From contig JACDOJ010000011.1 of NCBI GenBank assembly GCA_017656135.1, positions 1-43,155 of the forward strand: a stretch of DNA of 43,155 nt, in the 5' to 3' direction. This DNA comes from Bacillota bacterium. GTDB taxonomy: Bacteria; Bacillota; UBA5301. The translations under genes were made by a program, and so were the position numbers. Below are positions 30,780 through 38,856 of this stretch, piece by piece; the first letter of the stretch is position 1, and every line of letters begins with the position of its first letter. The notes beneath the pieces were generated by a model. It had not been told where the DNA came from. It was given only the letters and a program-made list of their open reading frames with translations, and searched no databases.

Positions 30780-31165
30780 TGCGAAAAGGCAGCTTATTGG
30801 TAATACTAGTTGTTGCAGCCATAGGGGCAATAGGTATGTCTGTTTGGATGGGCAGTCAACGTTACCAAGATGTTGCGGCCGATGATGTGCTTTCCCGCTT
30901 CCAGCGAGGAGAAAAGCTTATTATTGTCGATGTGCGGCAGCCGGACGAGTATGCCGCCGGGCATATCCCAGGCGCGATTTTAATTCCTCTTCCGAATTTG
31001 GAAGACTACCTTGACCAGCTGGATAAAGAGACAGAGATTTTTCTGGTCTGCCGCAGCGGAGTCCGCAGCCGAACGGCAGCAAAAATCCTGGCGGAAAAGG
31101 GTTTCCGCCAGGTGCGCAACATCTCCGGTGGCATGTTGGCCTGGAAGGGGCCGGTAGAAAGATAG
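30779..31165 (+). CDS. Membrane-anchored rhodanese
   Basis: 128 aa. An uncleaved N-terminal helix (GSLLVILVVAAIGAIGMSVWM) is followed by a rhodanese domain with IVDVRQPDEYAAGHIPGA and the active-site loop LVCRSGVRSRTAA (catalytic Cys). The domain faces outside the membrane. It is translationally coupled to rnhA, a chance pairing in function. It resembles the exported rhodanese at 23566 in the domain but not in the signal. Convergent with the ABC transporter genes. Confidence 0.9.
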   Translation: MRKGSLLVILVVAAIGAIGMSVWMGSQRYQDVAADDVLSRFQRGEKLIIVDVRQPDEYAAGHIPGAILIPLPNLEDYLDQLDKETEIFLVCRSGVRSRTAAKILAEKGFRQVRNISGGMLAWKGPVER

Positions 31166-31169
31166 GTCC

Positions 31170-32105
31170 CTAGTAACCCAGGCGGGAACAGAAACTGGCG
31201 TCGATGGCTGTGTCCCAATCGGGTAGAGCCCGGAGCTCTTTTTGCTCCCAAAGCATCTGAGCCGTTTTTTTCAGGCTGTTCTCTACTTGGGGAGTCCAGC
31301 CAACCTCGTAGAAATGATACCCTAGGCTGCGTTGGGCCAGCTCTGGGCTGAGACCGCTGATCTTGGCAACTACTTCTCCGGCTTTGGTTGGGTTCTCTTG
31401 AATAAATTCCGCTGCCCGGCGCAGGGCTTTTAGCACTTTCCGAACGGCTTCTGGATCATTTTCCAGCACCGAAGTTCTGACCACCAGAGTCAGGGGGAAG
31501 ATCAGTTCAGAGTCTTTCAGGTTCAAGAGCTCACGGCCCAGGCCGGCGGCTTCGATGAGGCTGGGAGTGGGCTCCCAGGTGAGCACCGCATCCACCTGAG
31601 CTGAGGCCAGTGCTTCCGGCATGTTGGCCGGTCGAATGTTAATCAGCTTGAATTCAGTCAGCTCGTATCCGTATTTTTGGCAGAGGAGTTGAAAGGCGTT
31701 AAACCCGCTGGTCCCTCTAGTGACTCCGATACGTTTTCCCTGCAGTTCGCTGAAAGCGGTCACCTCCGAATCTCGAACCATCAGGCGCTCTCTCTTGCCA
31801 CCGCCTCCGACTGCGGCGACGACTTTCACCGGCAACCTGGCGGCTAGGGCGGTGATGGTCGGCATATCACCGACGACTCCGAATTGGATCGCTCCTGCGG
31901 CTAAAGCTTCGTTAATCAAAGTCCCGTCGTTAAAGATTCTGGTCTCCAAGGCTACCCCTTCAGCGCGGAAGAAACCCAACTGATCGGCCACTGCTGCCGT
32001 GGCTGCGCCGAGACTTGGCTGATAGCCAAACCCGTAGTCCGCGCCTTGAGCCTGGCCGGCGGCTAAGAGGAGCAGCATCATTACGATTCCCAGCTTTGTC
32101 TTCAT
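31170..32105 (-). CDS. NitT/TauT-family ABC transporter substrate-binding protein
   Basis: 311 aa. A cleavable signal peptide (KLGIVMMLLLLAAGQAQG, cleavage near AQG-AD) without a lipobox Cys is unusual for a monoderm. The mature part (GYQPSLGAATAAVADQLGFF, then GDMPTITAL, GVTRGTSGFNAFQLL and DAVLTWEP) matches the SsuA/THI5-like fold that binds sulfonates, nitrate, or pyrimidine precursors. Substrate cannot be read from sequence. GGAGGTATT precedes the ATG, which overlaps the ATPase gene by 4 bp. Confidence 0.87.
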   Translation of the reverse strand: MKTKLGIVMMLLLLAAGQAQGADYGFGYQPSLGAATAAVADQLGFFRAEGVALETRIFNDGTLINEALAAGAIQFGVVGDMPTITALAARLPVKVVAAVGGGGKRERLMVRDSEVTAFSELQGKRIGVTRGTSGFNAFQLLCQKYGYELTEFKLINIRPANMPEALASAQVDAVLTWEPTPSLIEAAGLGRELLNLKDSELIFPLTLVVRTSVLENDPEAVRKVLKALRRAAEFIQENPTKAGEVVAKISGLSPELAQRSLGYHFYEVGWTPQVENSLKKTAQMLWEQKELRALPDWDTAIDASFCSRLGY

Positions 32106-32866
32106 GCCAATACCTCCTGCACTTCAATGAGATCGGTTATTTTATCCCGGTAGTGAAGGAACGCCGGCTCGCTGAGTTTTCTTGGCTTAGGAAGATCGAT
32201 TTCGATTTCGGCCTTAACCTGGCCCGGTCGGGAACAAAAGACGATGACTCTGTCGGCAAGATACACCGCTTCCTCCACATTGTGGGTGATGAAAACAACG
32301 GTCTTCCGTTTCAATTCGCAGATATATAAGAGCTCATCTTGGAGCTTGCGCCGGGTCTGGGCATCTAGGGCGCTGAAAGGTTCATCCATCAGCAAGATCT
32401 TAGGATCGAAGGCCAGCACCCGGGCCAAGGCGACTCTCTGGCGCATACCTCCGGAGAGTTCATGGGGCCTGAAATGGGCAAAATCAGAGAGACCAACCAA
32501 GTCCAGCATTTCCTTGGCAATCCGGAAGGCCCGCTTGCGCAAGGTTCCCTGACAGAGCAGGCCGAAGGCTACGTTTTCCAGTACAGTCAACCACGGAAAG
32601 AGATTGGGCTCTTGGAAGATGACCCCACGCTCCGGATGAGGGGCTGTGACTTGGTGACCATCGAGGAAGATGCTTCCGCTGGTGGGTTTGGTGAAACCGG
32701 CCAAGATATCCAAAAACGTGCTCTTGCCGCTGCCACTAGGGCCGATGATGCACAGAAGCTCCCCGTCTTTCACGATCACATTGATATCCGAAAGCGCCGG
32801 CAAACCTTGGTGTTGCTCTTTGTTTTGATAGGTGTAACAAAGGTTCTGAACTGTCAGCACTAGCAT
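32102..32866 (-). CDS. NitT/TauT-family ABC transporter ATP-binding protein
   Basis: 254 aa. Walker A is GPSGSGKST, the signature is LSGGMRQR, Walker B is KILLMDEPFSALD and the switch His is in VFITHN. It resembles SsuB/TauB/NrtD. AGGAGTGG precedes the ATG, and it overlaps the permease stop by 7 bp, so the three genes form one operon in the order permease, ATPase, binding protein. Confidence 0.92.
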   Translation of the reverse strand: MLVLTVQNLCYTYQNKEQHQGLPALSDINVIVKDGELLCIIGPSGSGKSTFLDILAGFTKPTSGSIFLDGHQVTAPHPERGVIFQEPNLFPWLTVLENVAFGLLCQGTLRKRAFRIAKEMLDLVGLSDFAHFRPHELSGGMRQRVALARVLAFDPKILLMDEPFSALDAQTRRKLQDELLYICELKRKTVVFITHNVEEAVYLADRVIVFCSRPGQVKAEIEIDLPKPRKLSEPAFLHYRDKITDLIEVQEVLA

Positions 32867-33717
32867 CCACTCCTGTTGGACATTCCCCAGATTTCCACTG
32901 TCTTGGCTTCAATCTTCCGGAAAACGCCGCGTTCGATAACCAGGCCGATGATGGCGATGATGATGATGGCCACAAAGGCCGAAGGGTAATCCAGGCTCCA
33001 CCTGGACTGGAAGATGGCGTAGCCCAGACCCTGGTCCGATCCGCCGACCATCTCTGCAGCAATCAGGGCCCGCCATCCGTTGGCCAAGGCCGTTCTAAGC
33101 CCACTTAAGAGGTGGGGCAGGGAACCGGGCAGCAGAATCTTCAAAAAGATGGTGGTTTGTTTGGCGCCCATCATCTGCCCGGCCCGCAACAATCCCAAGG
33201 GAACGCTTTTAATGCCGGTGGTTACGTTGATAATTACCGGAAAAAGGCCGGCTAAAAAGATGATGAAAACAGTGGACCGCGGTCCGAGGCCCAAAAGCAG
33301 TATGGCCAGAGGAATCCAGGCCAGGCTAGGGACAGGTTGAAGCAGAGCGGTAATGGGAATGATGATCTCATAGGCATGGTCAAAGAGGGTTGCCAGAATC
33401 CCCAGCACGAGGCCGGCTATTGCTGCCAGGATGAAGCCGATCCCCCACCTCAGGAGGCTTGAGCCAATATGCTGGTAGATGCTATATTGGAGAAAGTTTG
33501 CGCCAAAGAGGAGTTCCGCTGCCCGGCTGAAGGTTTCAATGGGTGTTGGGAAAGGTGCTCCTTTGACCTGTACTCCCCAGGCGGAGAGCTGCCAGAACGC
33601 CAAAAGAAACAGGTACGGAAACAGCCGGCGCAAGAAAAGGTTGAGAAGCTGAGGAAGTTTGCTCCGAAATCCGGCCCGAACGAGCTGCGTCCAATGGGAA
33701 TCCACCCGTATACTCAA
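32860..33717 (-). CDS. NitT/TauT-family ABC transporter permease
   Basis: 285 aa with about six membrane helices. The EAA loop is near RAGQMMGAKQTTIFLKILLPG; ALANGWRALIAAEMVGG and SRWSLDYPSAFVAI are typical of SsuC/TauC permeases. The TTG start at 33717 follows GAGGGGG. It is the first gene of the minus-strand operon. Confidence 0.9.
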   Translation of the reverse strand: MSIRVDSHWTQLVRAGFRSKLPQLLNLFLRRLFPYLFLLAFWQLSAWGVQVKGAPFPTPIETFSRAAELLFGANFLQYSIYQHIGSSLLRWGIGFILAAIAGLVLGILATLFDHAYEIIIPITALLQPVPSLAWIPLAILLLGLGPRSTVFIIFLAGLFPVIINVTTGIKSVPLGLLRAGQMMGAKQTTIFLKILLPGSLPHLLSGLRTALANGWRALIAAEMVGGSDQGLGYAIFQSRWSLDYPSAFVAIIIIAIIGLVIERGVFRKIEAKTVEIWGMSNRSGC

Positions 33718-33895
33718 GAAAGCGGCCCCCTCATTCTGAAGTCTGGGATCCTCTATAGAGTACGCACAGGTAGCGAGATGTGCTAATGTCTTTGCGAAAA
33801 CTGTAAATCCTTGTCTACTCTCCAGTATTTCACCAGGGTAAAAGCGTTATCTGAGGATAAGCTATTAACAGCAATGTGAAAGGAGGGATAACGAA

Positions 33896-34225
33896 ATGGC
33901 ACAGGGTTCTGATACTTCCAACAAGCCTCTCATCCAGCAAGCCTACAATGCACTCGAGCAGTTCAAGTACGAAGTAGCCAGTGAGTTGGGTATCAACAAC
34001 GAGTACCAGACTGGTTACTGGGGGAACATTTCCTCCAGGGAGTGTGGTGCCGTTGGTGGACATATGGTACGCCGAATGATCGCTGCCGCCGAGCAGTCCT
34101 TGATCGAACAGGCTACCGCCAATGTAAAGAGCCAGTTCCAACAGACGTTGAAGGGAGCCGGCTTCCCGCTGGAACCTGACGCAAAGACCGGAACCAGCTC
34201 AGCACATAATAAACAGGAATACTAA
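33896..34225 (+). CDS. Alpha/beta-type small acid-soluble spore protein
   Basis: 109 aa, somewhat long because of extra tails. The conserved core is FKYEVASELGINNEYQ and GNISSRECGAVGGHMVRRMI followed by AEQSLIEQ. Such proteins coat and protect DNA in dormant spores. EVASE is the usual cleavage site of the germination protease GPR. A strong AAAGGAGGG precedes the ATG. It is monocistronic with its own terminator; a sigma-G promoter would be expected upstream but I cannot mark one with confidence. It shows that the organism forms endospores. Confidence 0.93.
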   Translation: MAQGSDTSNKPLIQQAYNALEQFKYEVASELGINNEYQTGYWGNISSRECGAVGGHMVRRMIAAAEQSLIEQATANVKSQFQQTLKGAGFPLEPDAKTGTSSAHNKQEY

Positions 34226-34230
34226 AGATC

Positions 34231-34292
34231 TTTGGGAGTGAGAAAATCGCCTTCACTGGGACCTTGTCTGGCGGCAAGGCACTCCCAAAAAA
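34231..34292 (+). terminator. Terminator of the spore-protein gene
   Basis: TTTGGGAGTG at 34231-34240 pairs with CACTCCCAAA at 34280-34289, followed by more A on this strand. The loop holds a further CCTTG/CAAGG hairpin, giving a branched structure that is larger than a plain terminator. Confidence 0.55.
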
Positions 34293-34303
34293 GATATAAG
34301 TTA

Positions 34304-34327
34304 GGCCGAGAGGATACGCTCTCGGCC
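34304..34327. terminator. Bidirectional hairpin, terminator of the minus-strand pair
   Basis: GGCCGAGAG and CTCTCGGCC are perfect 9-bp complements around a 6-nt loop. On the minus strand the stem is followed within 10 nt by TTTTTT, ending the DUF3243 transcript. Confidence 0.75.
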
Positions 34328-34341
34328 ACTGCTATTTTTGG

Positions 34342-34533
34342 CTATTTTTCTTCGGGTACGTACTTATCTAGCAGTTCCTTGATCTTAGCTGATTGTTCCG
34401 CTTCCACCTCAGCAAAGGTTTTGAAGGCCTCTTTGATCTCTGAGATGGACTCTGATTCTGCAAACCGTTGGTAGTCACGAACGGCTTCTTGTTTCTCCAG
34501 CATGGTTTTGGTTAAGAAAAACCTCGTATCCAT
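34342..34533 (-). CDS. Small helical protein of unknown function
   Basis: 63 aa, acidic, fully helical (LEKQEAVRDYQRFAESESI, then EAFKTFAEVEAEQSAKIKELL). The repeated spacing of Glu and Gln recalls a ferritin- or rubrerythrin-like helix pair, but no metal-binding motif is certain. CTAGGAG precedes the ATG. It follows the DUF3243 gene by 5 bp on the minus strand and shares its terminator. Confidence 0.7.
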   Translation of the reverse strand: MDTRFFLTKTMLEKQEAVRDYQRFAESESISEIKEAFKTFAEVEAEQSAKIKELLDKYVPEEK

Positions 34534-34538
34534 GGCTC

Positions 34539-34787
34539 CTAGTCTTCTTGTTGACCCAGTTTATAGACTAAACCAGTGAGGGTCCGTTTTTCATCTTCGT
34601 CGGCGATCTCCCAGAGCTCTTTAACAAGAGCTTCTTCGGGGGTATCGGGCTGAACGAAGTTGACCATCATATCAGCTAAGTTGATCATTCCTTCTTGCTG
34701 GACTTCTGGAGAAACGCCGTGTGTCTGCCCTTCCCGAATTCTCTGCTTCAAAGTTTGCTTGAACTTTCCCAGTAGATCCTTGGACAT
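34539..34787 (-). CDS. DUF3243-family protein
   Basis: 82-aa soluble helical protein resembling DUF3243, a family found in Firmicutes without known function (LADMMVNFVQPDTPEEALVKELW). A very strong AAAAGGAGGTGAC site precedes the ATG. Co-transcribed with the 63-aa protein. Confidence 0.75.
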   Translation of the reverse strand: MSKDLLGKFKQTLKQRIREGQTHGVSPEVQQEGMINLADMMVNFVQPDTPEEALVKELWEIADEDEKRTLTGLVYKLGQQED

Positions 34788-34948
34788 TATTTGTCACCTC
34801 CTTTTGAAACCTTTCCACCGTCTAAGTGTATTATCACCTAAAGGGAATAAATAATGCGGGTAAAAGGTTCCTGACGGGTGGGGCGTGCTGCATTAATTTG
34901 GCTGGCTGAGGGCAAATTTAGGGTAAAGACATCAGGAGGCGGGATTTT

Positions 34949-35872
34949 TTGGCCAATTTAAAGGAACTTTCTCAGCAAGAAACCCTCTTTACCGGGGGAC
35001 ACCGGGCTTGTTCCGGGTGCGGTTTCCCGATTTTGGTCAGGCTGGTGATGACCGTTGTCTGGCGGCCGGTGGTGGTTTGTGTTGCTACCGGTTGCTTGGA
35101 GGTAACCAGCACCATTTACCCTCAGACGGCGTGGAAATGCCCCTTCATTCATTCGGCTTTTCCCAATGCCGCCTCGACTTTAAGCGGTGTGGAGGCGGCG
35201 TATCGCTCATTGGAACGCCAGGGGAGAATCAGTGAGAAGTTTAGTTTCATTGCCTTCGGAGGAGACGGCGGAAGCTACGATATTGGTCTCCAGGCTTTAT
35301 CCGGCGCTATGGAAAGGGGGCACAGGTTGCTCTATATCTGCTACGACAACGGCGGGTACGCTAACACCGGAATTCAAAGGTCTAGTGCTACGCCGAGGGG
35401 GGCAGCCACCACCACAACCCCTCCTGGCCAAGTGATTCCCGGCAAACCCCAGGCCCGCAAAGACCTGACGGCAATTATCGCTGCCCACAACATCCCTTAT
35501 GTGGCTCAAGCGGCCATTTCCCACCACATCGATCTAATTGCGAAGGTGGAGAAGGCCCTGTCCAAAGAGGGTCCCAGTTTTATCAATGTGATGGCTCCCT
35601 GCAGGCTGATCTGGGCCACTCCCCCGGAAGAGACCGTGGAGGTCACCAGGCACGCTGTGGAGTGCAACTTCTGGTCCCTTTATGAGGTCGATGAGGGAGA
35701 GTGGCGATTGACTTACCGGCCTCGGGTCGAGAAGTCTTTCCGGGAGTGGCTGGCCCGGCAGGGCAGGTTCAAACACCTCTTCAGAGGCGATCACGAGGAT
35801 ATCCTCAAGGAGCTGGAAGAAGAAGTGGCTGAAAGGTGGCGGCGCCTGAAGGAACTCTGCAAGGTGGAGTAA
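34949..35872 (+). CDS. porB: 2-oxoacid (pyruvate):ferredoxin oxidoreductase beta subunit
   Basis: 307 aa. The ThDP-binding beta subunit of PFOR-type enzymes: GHRACSGCGFP carries two cluster cysteines, a third is in ATGCLEV, and the ThDP site is FGGDGGSYDIGLQALSGA followed by YDNGGYANTGIQRSSATP. The full enzyme oxidises pyruvate to acetyl-CoA with ferredoxin. The alpha, gamma and delta subunits, normally adjacent, are absent on both sides. The TTG start follows AGGAGGCGGG. A hairpin terminator follows the gene, so it is transcribed alone. It may act with subunits encoded elsewhere. Confidence 0.9.
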   Translation: MANLKELSQQETLFTGGHRACSGCGFPILVRLVMTVVWRPVVVCVATGCLEVTSTIYPQTAWKCPFIHSAFPNAASTLSGVEAAYRSLERQGRISEKFSFIAFGGDGGSYDIGLQALSGAMERGHRLLYICYDNGGYANTGIQRSSATPRGAATTTTPPGQVIPGKPQARKDLTAIIAAHNIPYVAQAAISHHIDLIAKVEKALSKEGPSFINVMAPCRLIWATPPEETVEVTRHAVECNFWSLYEVDEGEWRLTYRPRVEKSFREWLARQGRFKHLFRGDHEDILKELEEEVAERWRRLKELCKVE

Positions 35873-35880
35873 AGGCGAAT

Positions 35881-35903
35881 GGGGCAAGGAGAGACCTTGC
35901 CCC
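35881..35903. terminator. Hairpin between porB and the DUF1540 gene
   Basis: GGGGCAAGG and CCTTGCCCC are perfect 9-bp complements around an AGAGA loop. There is no long T run, but it lies between two convergent genes and probably serves both. Confidence 0.7.
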
Positions 35904-35929
35904 AAGTATTTGCGGCGGAAAACTCTGGC

Positions 35930-36145
35930 CTATTTGCTATTCTTAGGCCTGTAGGTTGCACACATGGTTTCCTCTGAGGTCTGAGCCTCCATAGCACCCA
36001 TGGTACCGATCTCCATATTGAAGTTCCTGACGTTGTTCTTGATTTCAATCTCATCGGCCTCACAGACGTTGCCGGAGCCCCAGTAGTAACAGCTGTCTAC
36101 GGTGCACTTTACTCCCGTGTGTTTTTTCGCGGTTTTTTGGACCAT
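35930..36145 (-). CDS. DUF1540-family small Cys protein
   Basis: 71 aa. The DUF1540 Cys pattern is visible in VKCTVDSCYYWGSGNVCEAD with a further Cys in ETMCATYRP, suggesting metal binding. The family is common in spore-forming Firmicutes, sometimes in the spore. AGGAGGTGTTC precedes the ATG. Its exact function is not known. Confidence 0.85.
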   Translation of the reverse strand: MVQKTAKKHTGVKCTVDSCYYWGSGNVCEADEIEIKNNVRNFNMEIGTMGAMEAQTSEETMCATYRPKNSK

Positions 36146-36253
36146 CTGAACACCTCCTGAAGTAAGTTTTTTAAAAAAGCGGCCTTTATATACGTTAAGT
36201 CGGTAAAGGGTTTTCTTTTTAGAATCAAGAATTTACACTTTGAGGTGTTGAAG

Positions 36254-36751
36254 ATGAGAAAATGGCTCTTGCTCCTGATCCTTGTTTCAGTAGCCGCTGG
36301 TTTCTGGTATCTGAACACCCGTCCCAGAGAAATAGAGTTGACTTTATACTTCGGTGACGAAAACGCCGAGTTTCTGCGTCCGGAAACCCGCAGGGTGCAA
36401 ATATCCCCAGGAGAATCCAAGTTAGCGGTGGCGGTCACCGAGTTGATCAAAGGTCCAACTGAACCAGGTTTGACCATCACTATTCCTGAGGGTACCCGGC
36501 TGTTGGGCTTAGAGGTAAAGGATAATGTGGCTTGGGTTAATTTTTCCCGGGAGATCCAGACGAGGCACTGGGGTGGTTCAGCCGGGGAGATGTTGACGAC
36601 TTTCTCAGTGGTAAATACTTTGACGGAGTTTCCAGAAGTCCAGGCCGTCCAGTTTCAGGTGGAGGGAAAAGTTTTGGATTCCATCTGGGGGCACGGAGTC
36701 ACCGACGAGCCCATCGGGCGCAACCCAGATCTGATTGCCCCCGGAGAATAA
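36254..36751 (+). CDS. GerMN-domain protein
   Basis: 165 aa. One N-terminal helix (KWLLLLILVSVAAGFWYL) anchors a GerMN domain (LTLYFGDENAEFLRPETR, LAVAVTELIKGPTEPG, NTLTEFPEVQAVQFQVEG). GerM is needed for sporulation and germination in Bacillus; GerMN domains also occur in other envelope proteins. GAGGTG precedes the ATG at 36254. It is followed by a terminator. Confidence 0.9.
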   Translation: MRKWLLLLILVSVAAGFWYLNTRPREIELTLYFGDENAEFLRPETRRVQISPGESKLAVAVTELIKGPTEPGLTITIPEGTRLLGLEVKDNVAWVNFSREIQTRHWGGSAGEMLTTFSVVNTLTEFPEVQAVQFQVEGKVLDSIWGHGVTDEPIGRNPDLIAPGE

Positions 36752-36775
36752 GGGGGAAAATAATCCTCCTGCCTG

Positions 36776-36812
36776 AAAACAGTCTAATTTTTAGGGCTGT
36801 TTTTCTTTTTTT
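36776..36812 (+). terminator. Terminator of the GerMN gene
   Basis: AAAACAG at 36776-36782 pairs with CTGTTTT at 36797-36803 and is followed by a long T run. Confidence 0.75.
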
Positions 36813-36962
36813 TGTGCATAAAATTTACCAAAAAAATCGTGAATAAACAGACGAATATAGCAGGAAAACGGTACCGTAAGGGCGTAGGAAGAAAATGAGA
36901 GAAGATGCACATACTTAATAAGAATTGGTATCTTAATTGCTGATTCGCCGGAGGTGGGAAAA

Positions 36963-38180
36963 GTGGCAAAGAAGGAAATAGTGGTTTTAGGGGCTGGATA
37001 CGCTGGAATTCGGGCAACGCAGGATCTGGCCAAACTCTTCAGGCGAGAGCCGGATTATCAGGTTACACTGATAAACAAGCACAATTATCACCAATTTATC
37101 ACGGAAATACACAAACCGGCGGCGGGCACGGCCTCAGTGGAACATGCTCGAATTCCCATTTTTGACCTGATCGACGAGTCCCGAGTGAATTTTATCAAGG
37201 CCACCGTCACTAAGATTGTTCCGGAGGAAAACCGGCTGATCTTCGAGGACGGGCAGGAGAAGACGTACGACTACCTCTTGATTGGGTTAGGCGCTGACCC
37301 AGAGTTCTTCAACATCCCGGGTCTTGCGGATCATAAGTTAACTTTACGCAGTGTCAATGCCGCCCGGCTGATTCGGACCCATATTGAGAAGATGATGGCC
37401 GAGGGCAAAGAACAACCGGCCGACAAAAGAAAGGCCTACTGGACCTTTGTTATTGTCGGCGGTGGTATGACCGGCATTGAGTTTGCCGGAGAGTTAGCCG
37501 AAATCATGCCCAAACTCTGCCGGGAGTACGATGTTCCTCTGGAAGAAACCAAAATTTACATCATCGAGGCTCTGCCTAATATCCTCTGTGATGTTGATGA
37601 CGACCTTTGTAAACATGCCCAGAGCGTGTTGGAGGCCAAGGGCGTGGAGTTCATCATCGGGCGCCCGGTGGCCAAGATTGAAGAGGACGCGGTTTATCTC
37701 AAAGACGGGGAAGTCATCCGCAGTAAGACCGTGGTCTGGTCCGCTGGGGTGCGAGGCAACCGGATTCTGGATGAGTCCAATCTTCCTACGGCGGGTAGGG
37801 GGAGAGTAGTTGTTGATCAGTATTTGCGGGTTAAGGACCATCTCAACATCTTTGCAGCCGGCGACTGCGCTTATGCAGTGAACCCGAAGACAGGTAAACC
37901 GGCGGCTCCCAATGCCCACAACGCTATAGACATGGGGGCTGTGGCCGCCAGAAACATTTACAACTTGGAGAAGGGCAAAGACCTCGAACCCTTTGAGGAG
38001 AAGTACCTGGGTTCGGCTACTTCTCTCGGCGGTCGGTCTGGTATTGCCGACGTGGGTAAGCTGAAATTCAAGGGGCTACCGGCCACGATCTTTAAGGAGA
38101 TGATCAATGTCAAGTACGTCCACTCCATCGGCGGTGTGCCCCTGGTCATTCGCAGGTTACTGGGACACTTGCGCAAATAG
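36963..38180 (+). CDS. Type II NADH dehydrogenase (NDH-2-like flavoprotein)
   Basis: 405 aa. The FAD-binding motif VVLGAGYAGIRA is at the N-terminus and the NADH-binding motif VGGGMTGIEFAGELAE near residue 160. The FAD-contacting IFAAGDCAY and a C-terminal amphipathic stretch (MINVKYVHSIGGVPLVIRR) for membrane binding follow. It would pass electrons from NADH to menaquinone without pumping protons. GGAGGTGG precedes the GTG at 36963; a GTG at 36954 overlaps that site. It is monocistronic, with a terminator after it. Confidence 0.9.
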   Translation: MAKKEIVVLGAGYAGIRATQDLAKLFRREPDYQVTLINKHNYHQFITEIHKPAAGTASVEHARIPIFDLIDESRVNFIKATVTKIVPEENRLIFEDGQEKTYDYLLIGLGADPEFFNIPGLADHKLTLRSVNAARLIRTHIEKMMAEGKEQPADKRKAYWTFVIVGGGMTGIEFAGELAEIMPKLCREYDVPLEETKIYIIEALPNILCDVDDDLCKHAQSVLEAKGVEFIIGRPVAKIEEDAVYLKDGEVIRSKTVVWSAGVRGNRILDESNLPTAGRGRVVVDQYLRVKDHLNIFAAGDCAYAVNPKTGKPAAPNAHNAIDMGAVAARNIYNLEKGKDLEPFEEKYLGSATSLGGRSGIADVGKLKFKGLPATIFKEMINVKYVHSIGGVPLVIRRLLGHLRK

Positions 38181-38200
38181 CCGGTGAGCTTTTCAGTGTC

Positions 38201-38230
38201 AGCCTTGGCAGAGGCCGAGGCTCTTTTTTT
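38201..38230 (+). terminator. Terminator of the NDH-2 gene
   Basis: AGCCTTGGC pairs with GCCGAGGCT (one T-G pair) and is followed by a T run at 38224-38230. Confidence 0.8.
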
Positions 38231-38261
38231 ATCCTTGCTCAGTTCGATAAAGAAATAAATA

Positions 38262-38290
38262 TTGCGTAAAACTTGCATTTATCGTATAAT
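38262..38290 (+). promoter_or_regulatory. Promoter of the Lrp-family regulator and ABC transporter
   Basis: TTGCGT at 38262-38267 and a perfect TATAAT at 38285-38290 are separated by 17 bp. It is the only clear promoter before the operon at 38368-41553. Confidence 0.7.
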
Positions 38291-38367
38291 ATAAGCAATT
38301 AACCTGACGAACCTATCACTTAACTCTCCAAAATCAGCGAATTTATCGGATGAAAGGGGCGAAAGAC

Positions 38368-38829
38368 TTGGATACTCCTAGGTTGGATACCCTGGATCGC
38401 TTGATTCTCAAGTACTTACAGGAGGACGGCAGAACTCCCTTTACGACTATCGCCAATGCCGCCGGAGTTGCCGAAGGTACCATCCGGAAGCGGTACGCCC
38501 GCCTTGTGGAGAAGGGTTTGGCTAAGGTGGTTGCCGTGGTCAACCCTGAGGGCCTGGGGCTCAAGACCAGGGCTATTGTGGGGATCGAGGTTGAAGGAGA
38601 ACAGGGTGAGGAAGTAGCAACGGAACTGGCCAAGCTGCCGGAAGTTCGCTATGTAGCCATATCGGCCGGTGAACACGACTTGATCATAGAGGTCGTGGTC
38701 GCCTCTAACGAGGAGCTTTACAAGTTTTTGACTAAGCGGCTGCGGGAGATCAAGGGCGTGAAATCCAGCGACACTTCCATGATCATGAAGACCAGCAAAG
38801 AAGCATACACCTGGTCGCTAAAGGACTGA
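38368..38829 (+). CDS. Lrp/AsnC-family transcriptional regulator
   Basis: 153 aa. A winged HTH (LDTLDRLILKYLQEDGR, AAGVAEGTIRKRYARL) is followed by an ACT-like RAM domain (VGIEVEGEQGEEVATEL, VRYVAISAGEHDLIIEVV). Members usually sense amino acids. It lies directly before an amino-acid-type ABC transporter, so it likely regulates that operon. The TTG at 38368 has AAAGGGG upstream; an ATG at 38350, 18 bp before it, has no ribosome site but cannot be excluded. Confidence 0.87.
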   Translation: MDTPRLDTLDRLILKYLQEDGRTPFTTIANAAGVAEGTIRKRYARLVEKGLAKVVAVVNPEGLGLKTRAIVGIEVEGEQGEEVATELAKLPEVRYVAISAGEHDLIIEVVVASNEELYKFLTKRLREIKGVKSSDTSMIMKTSKEAYTWSLKD

Positions 38830-38856
38830 GGAAAAAGGAGACTGAGGAGGAGAAGG

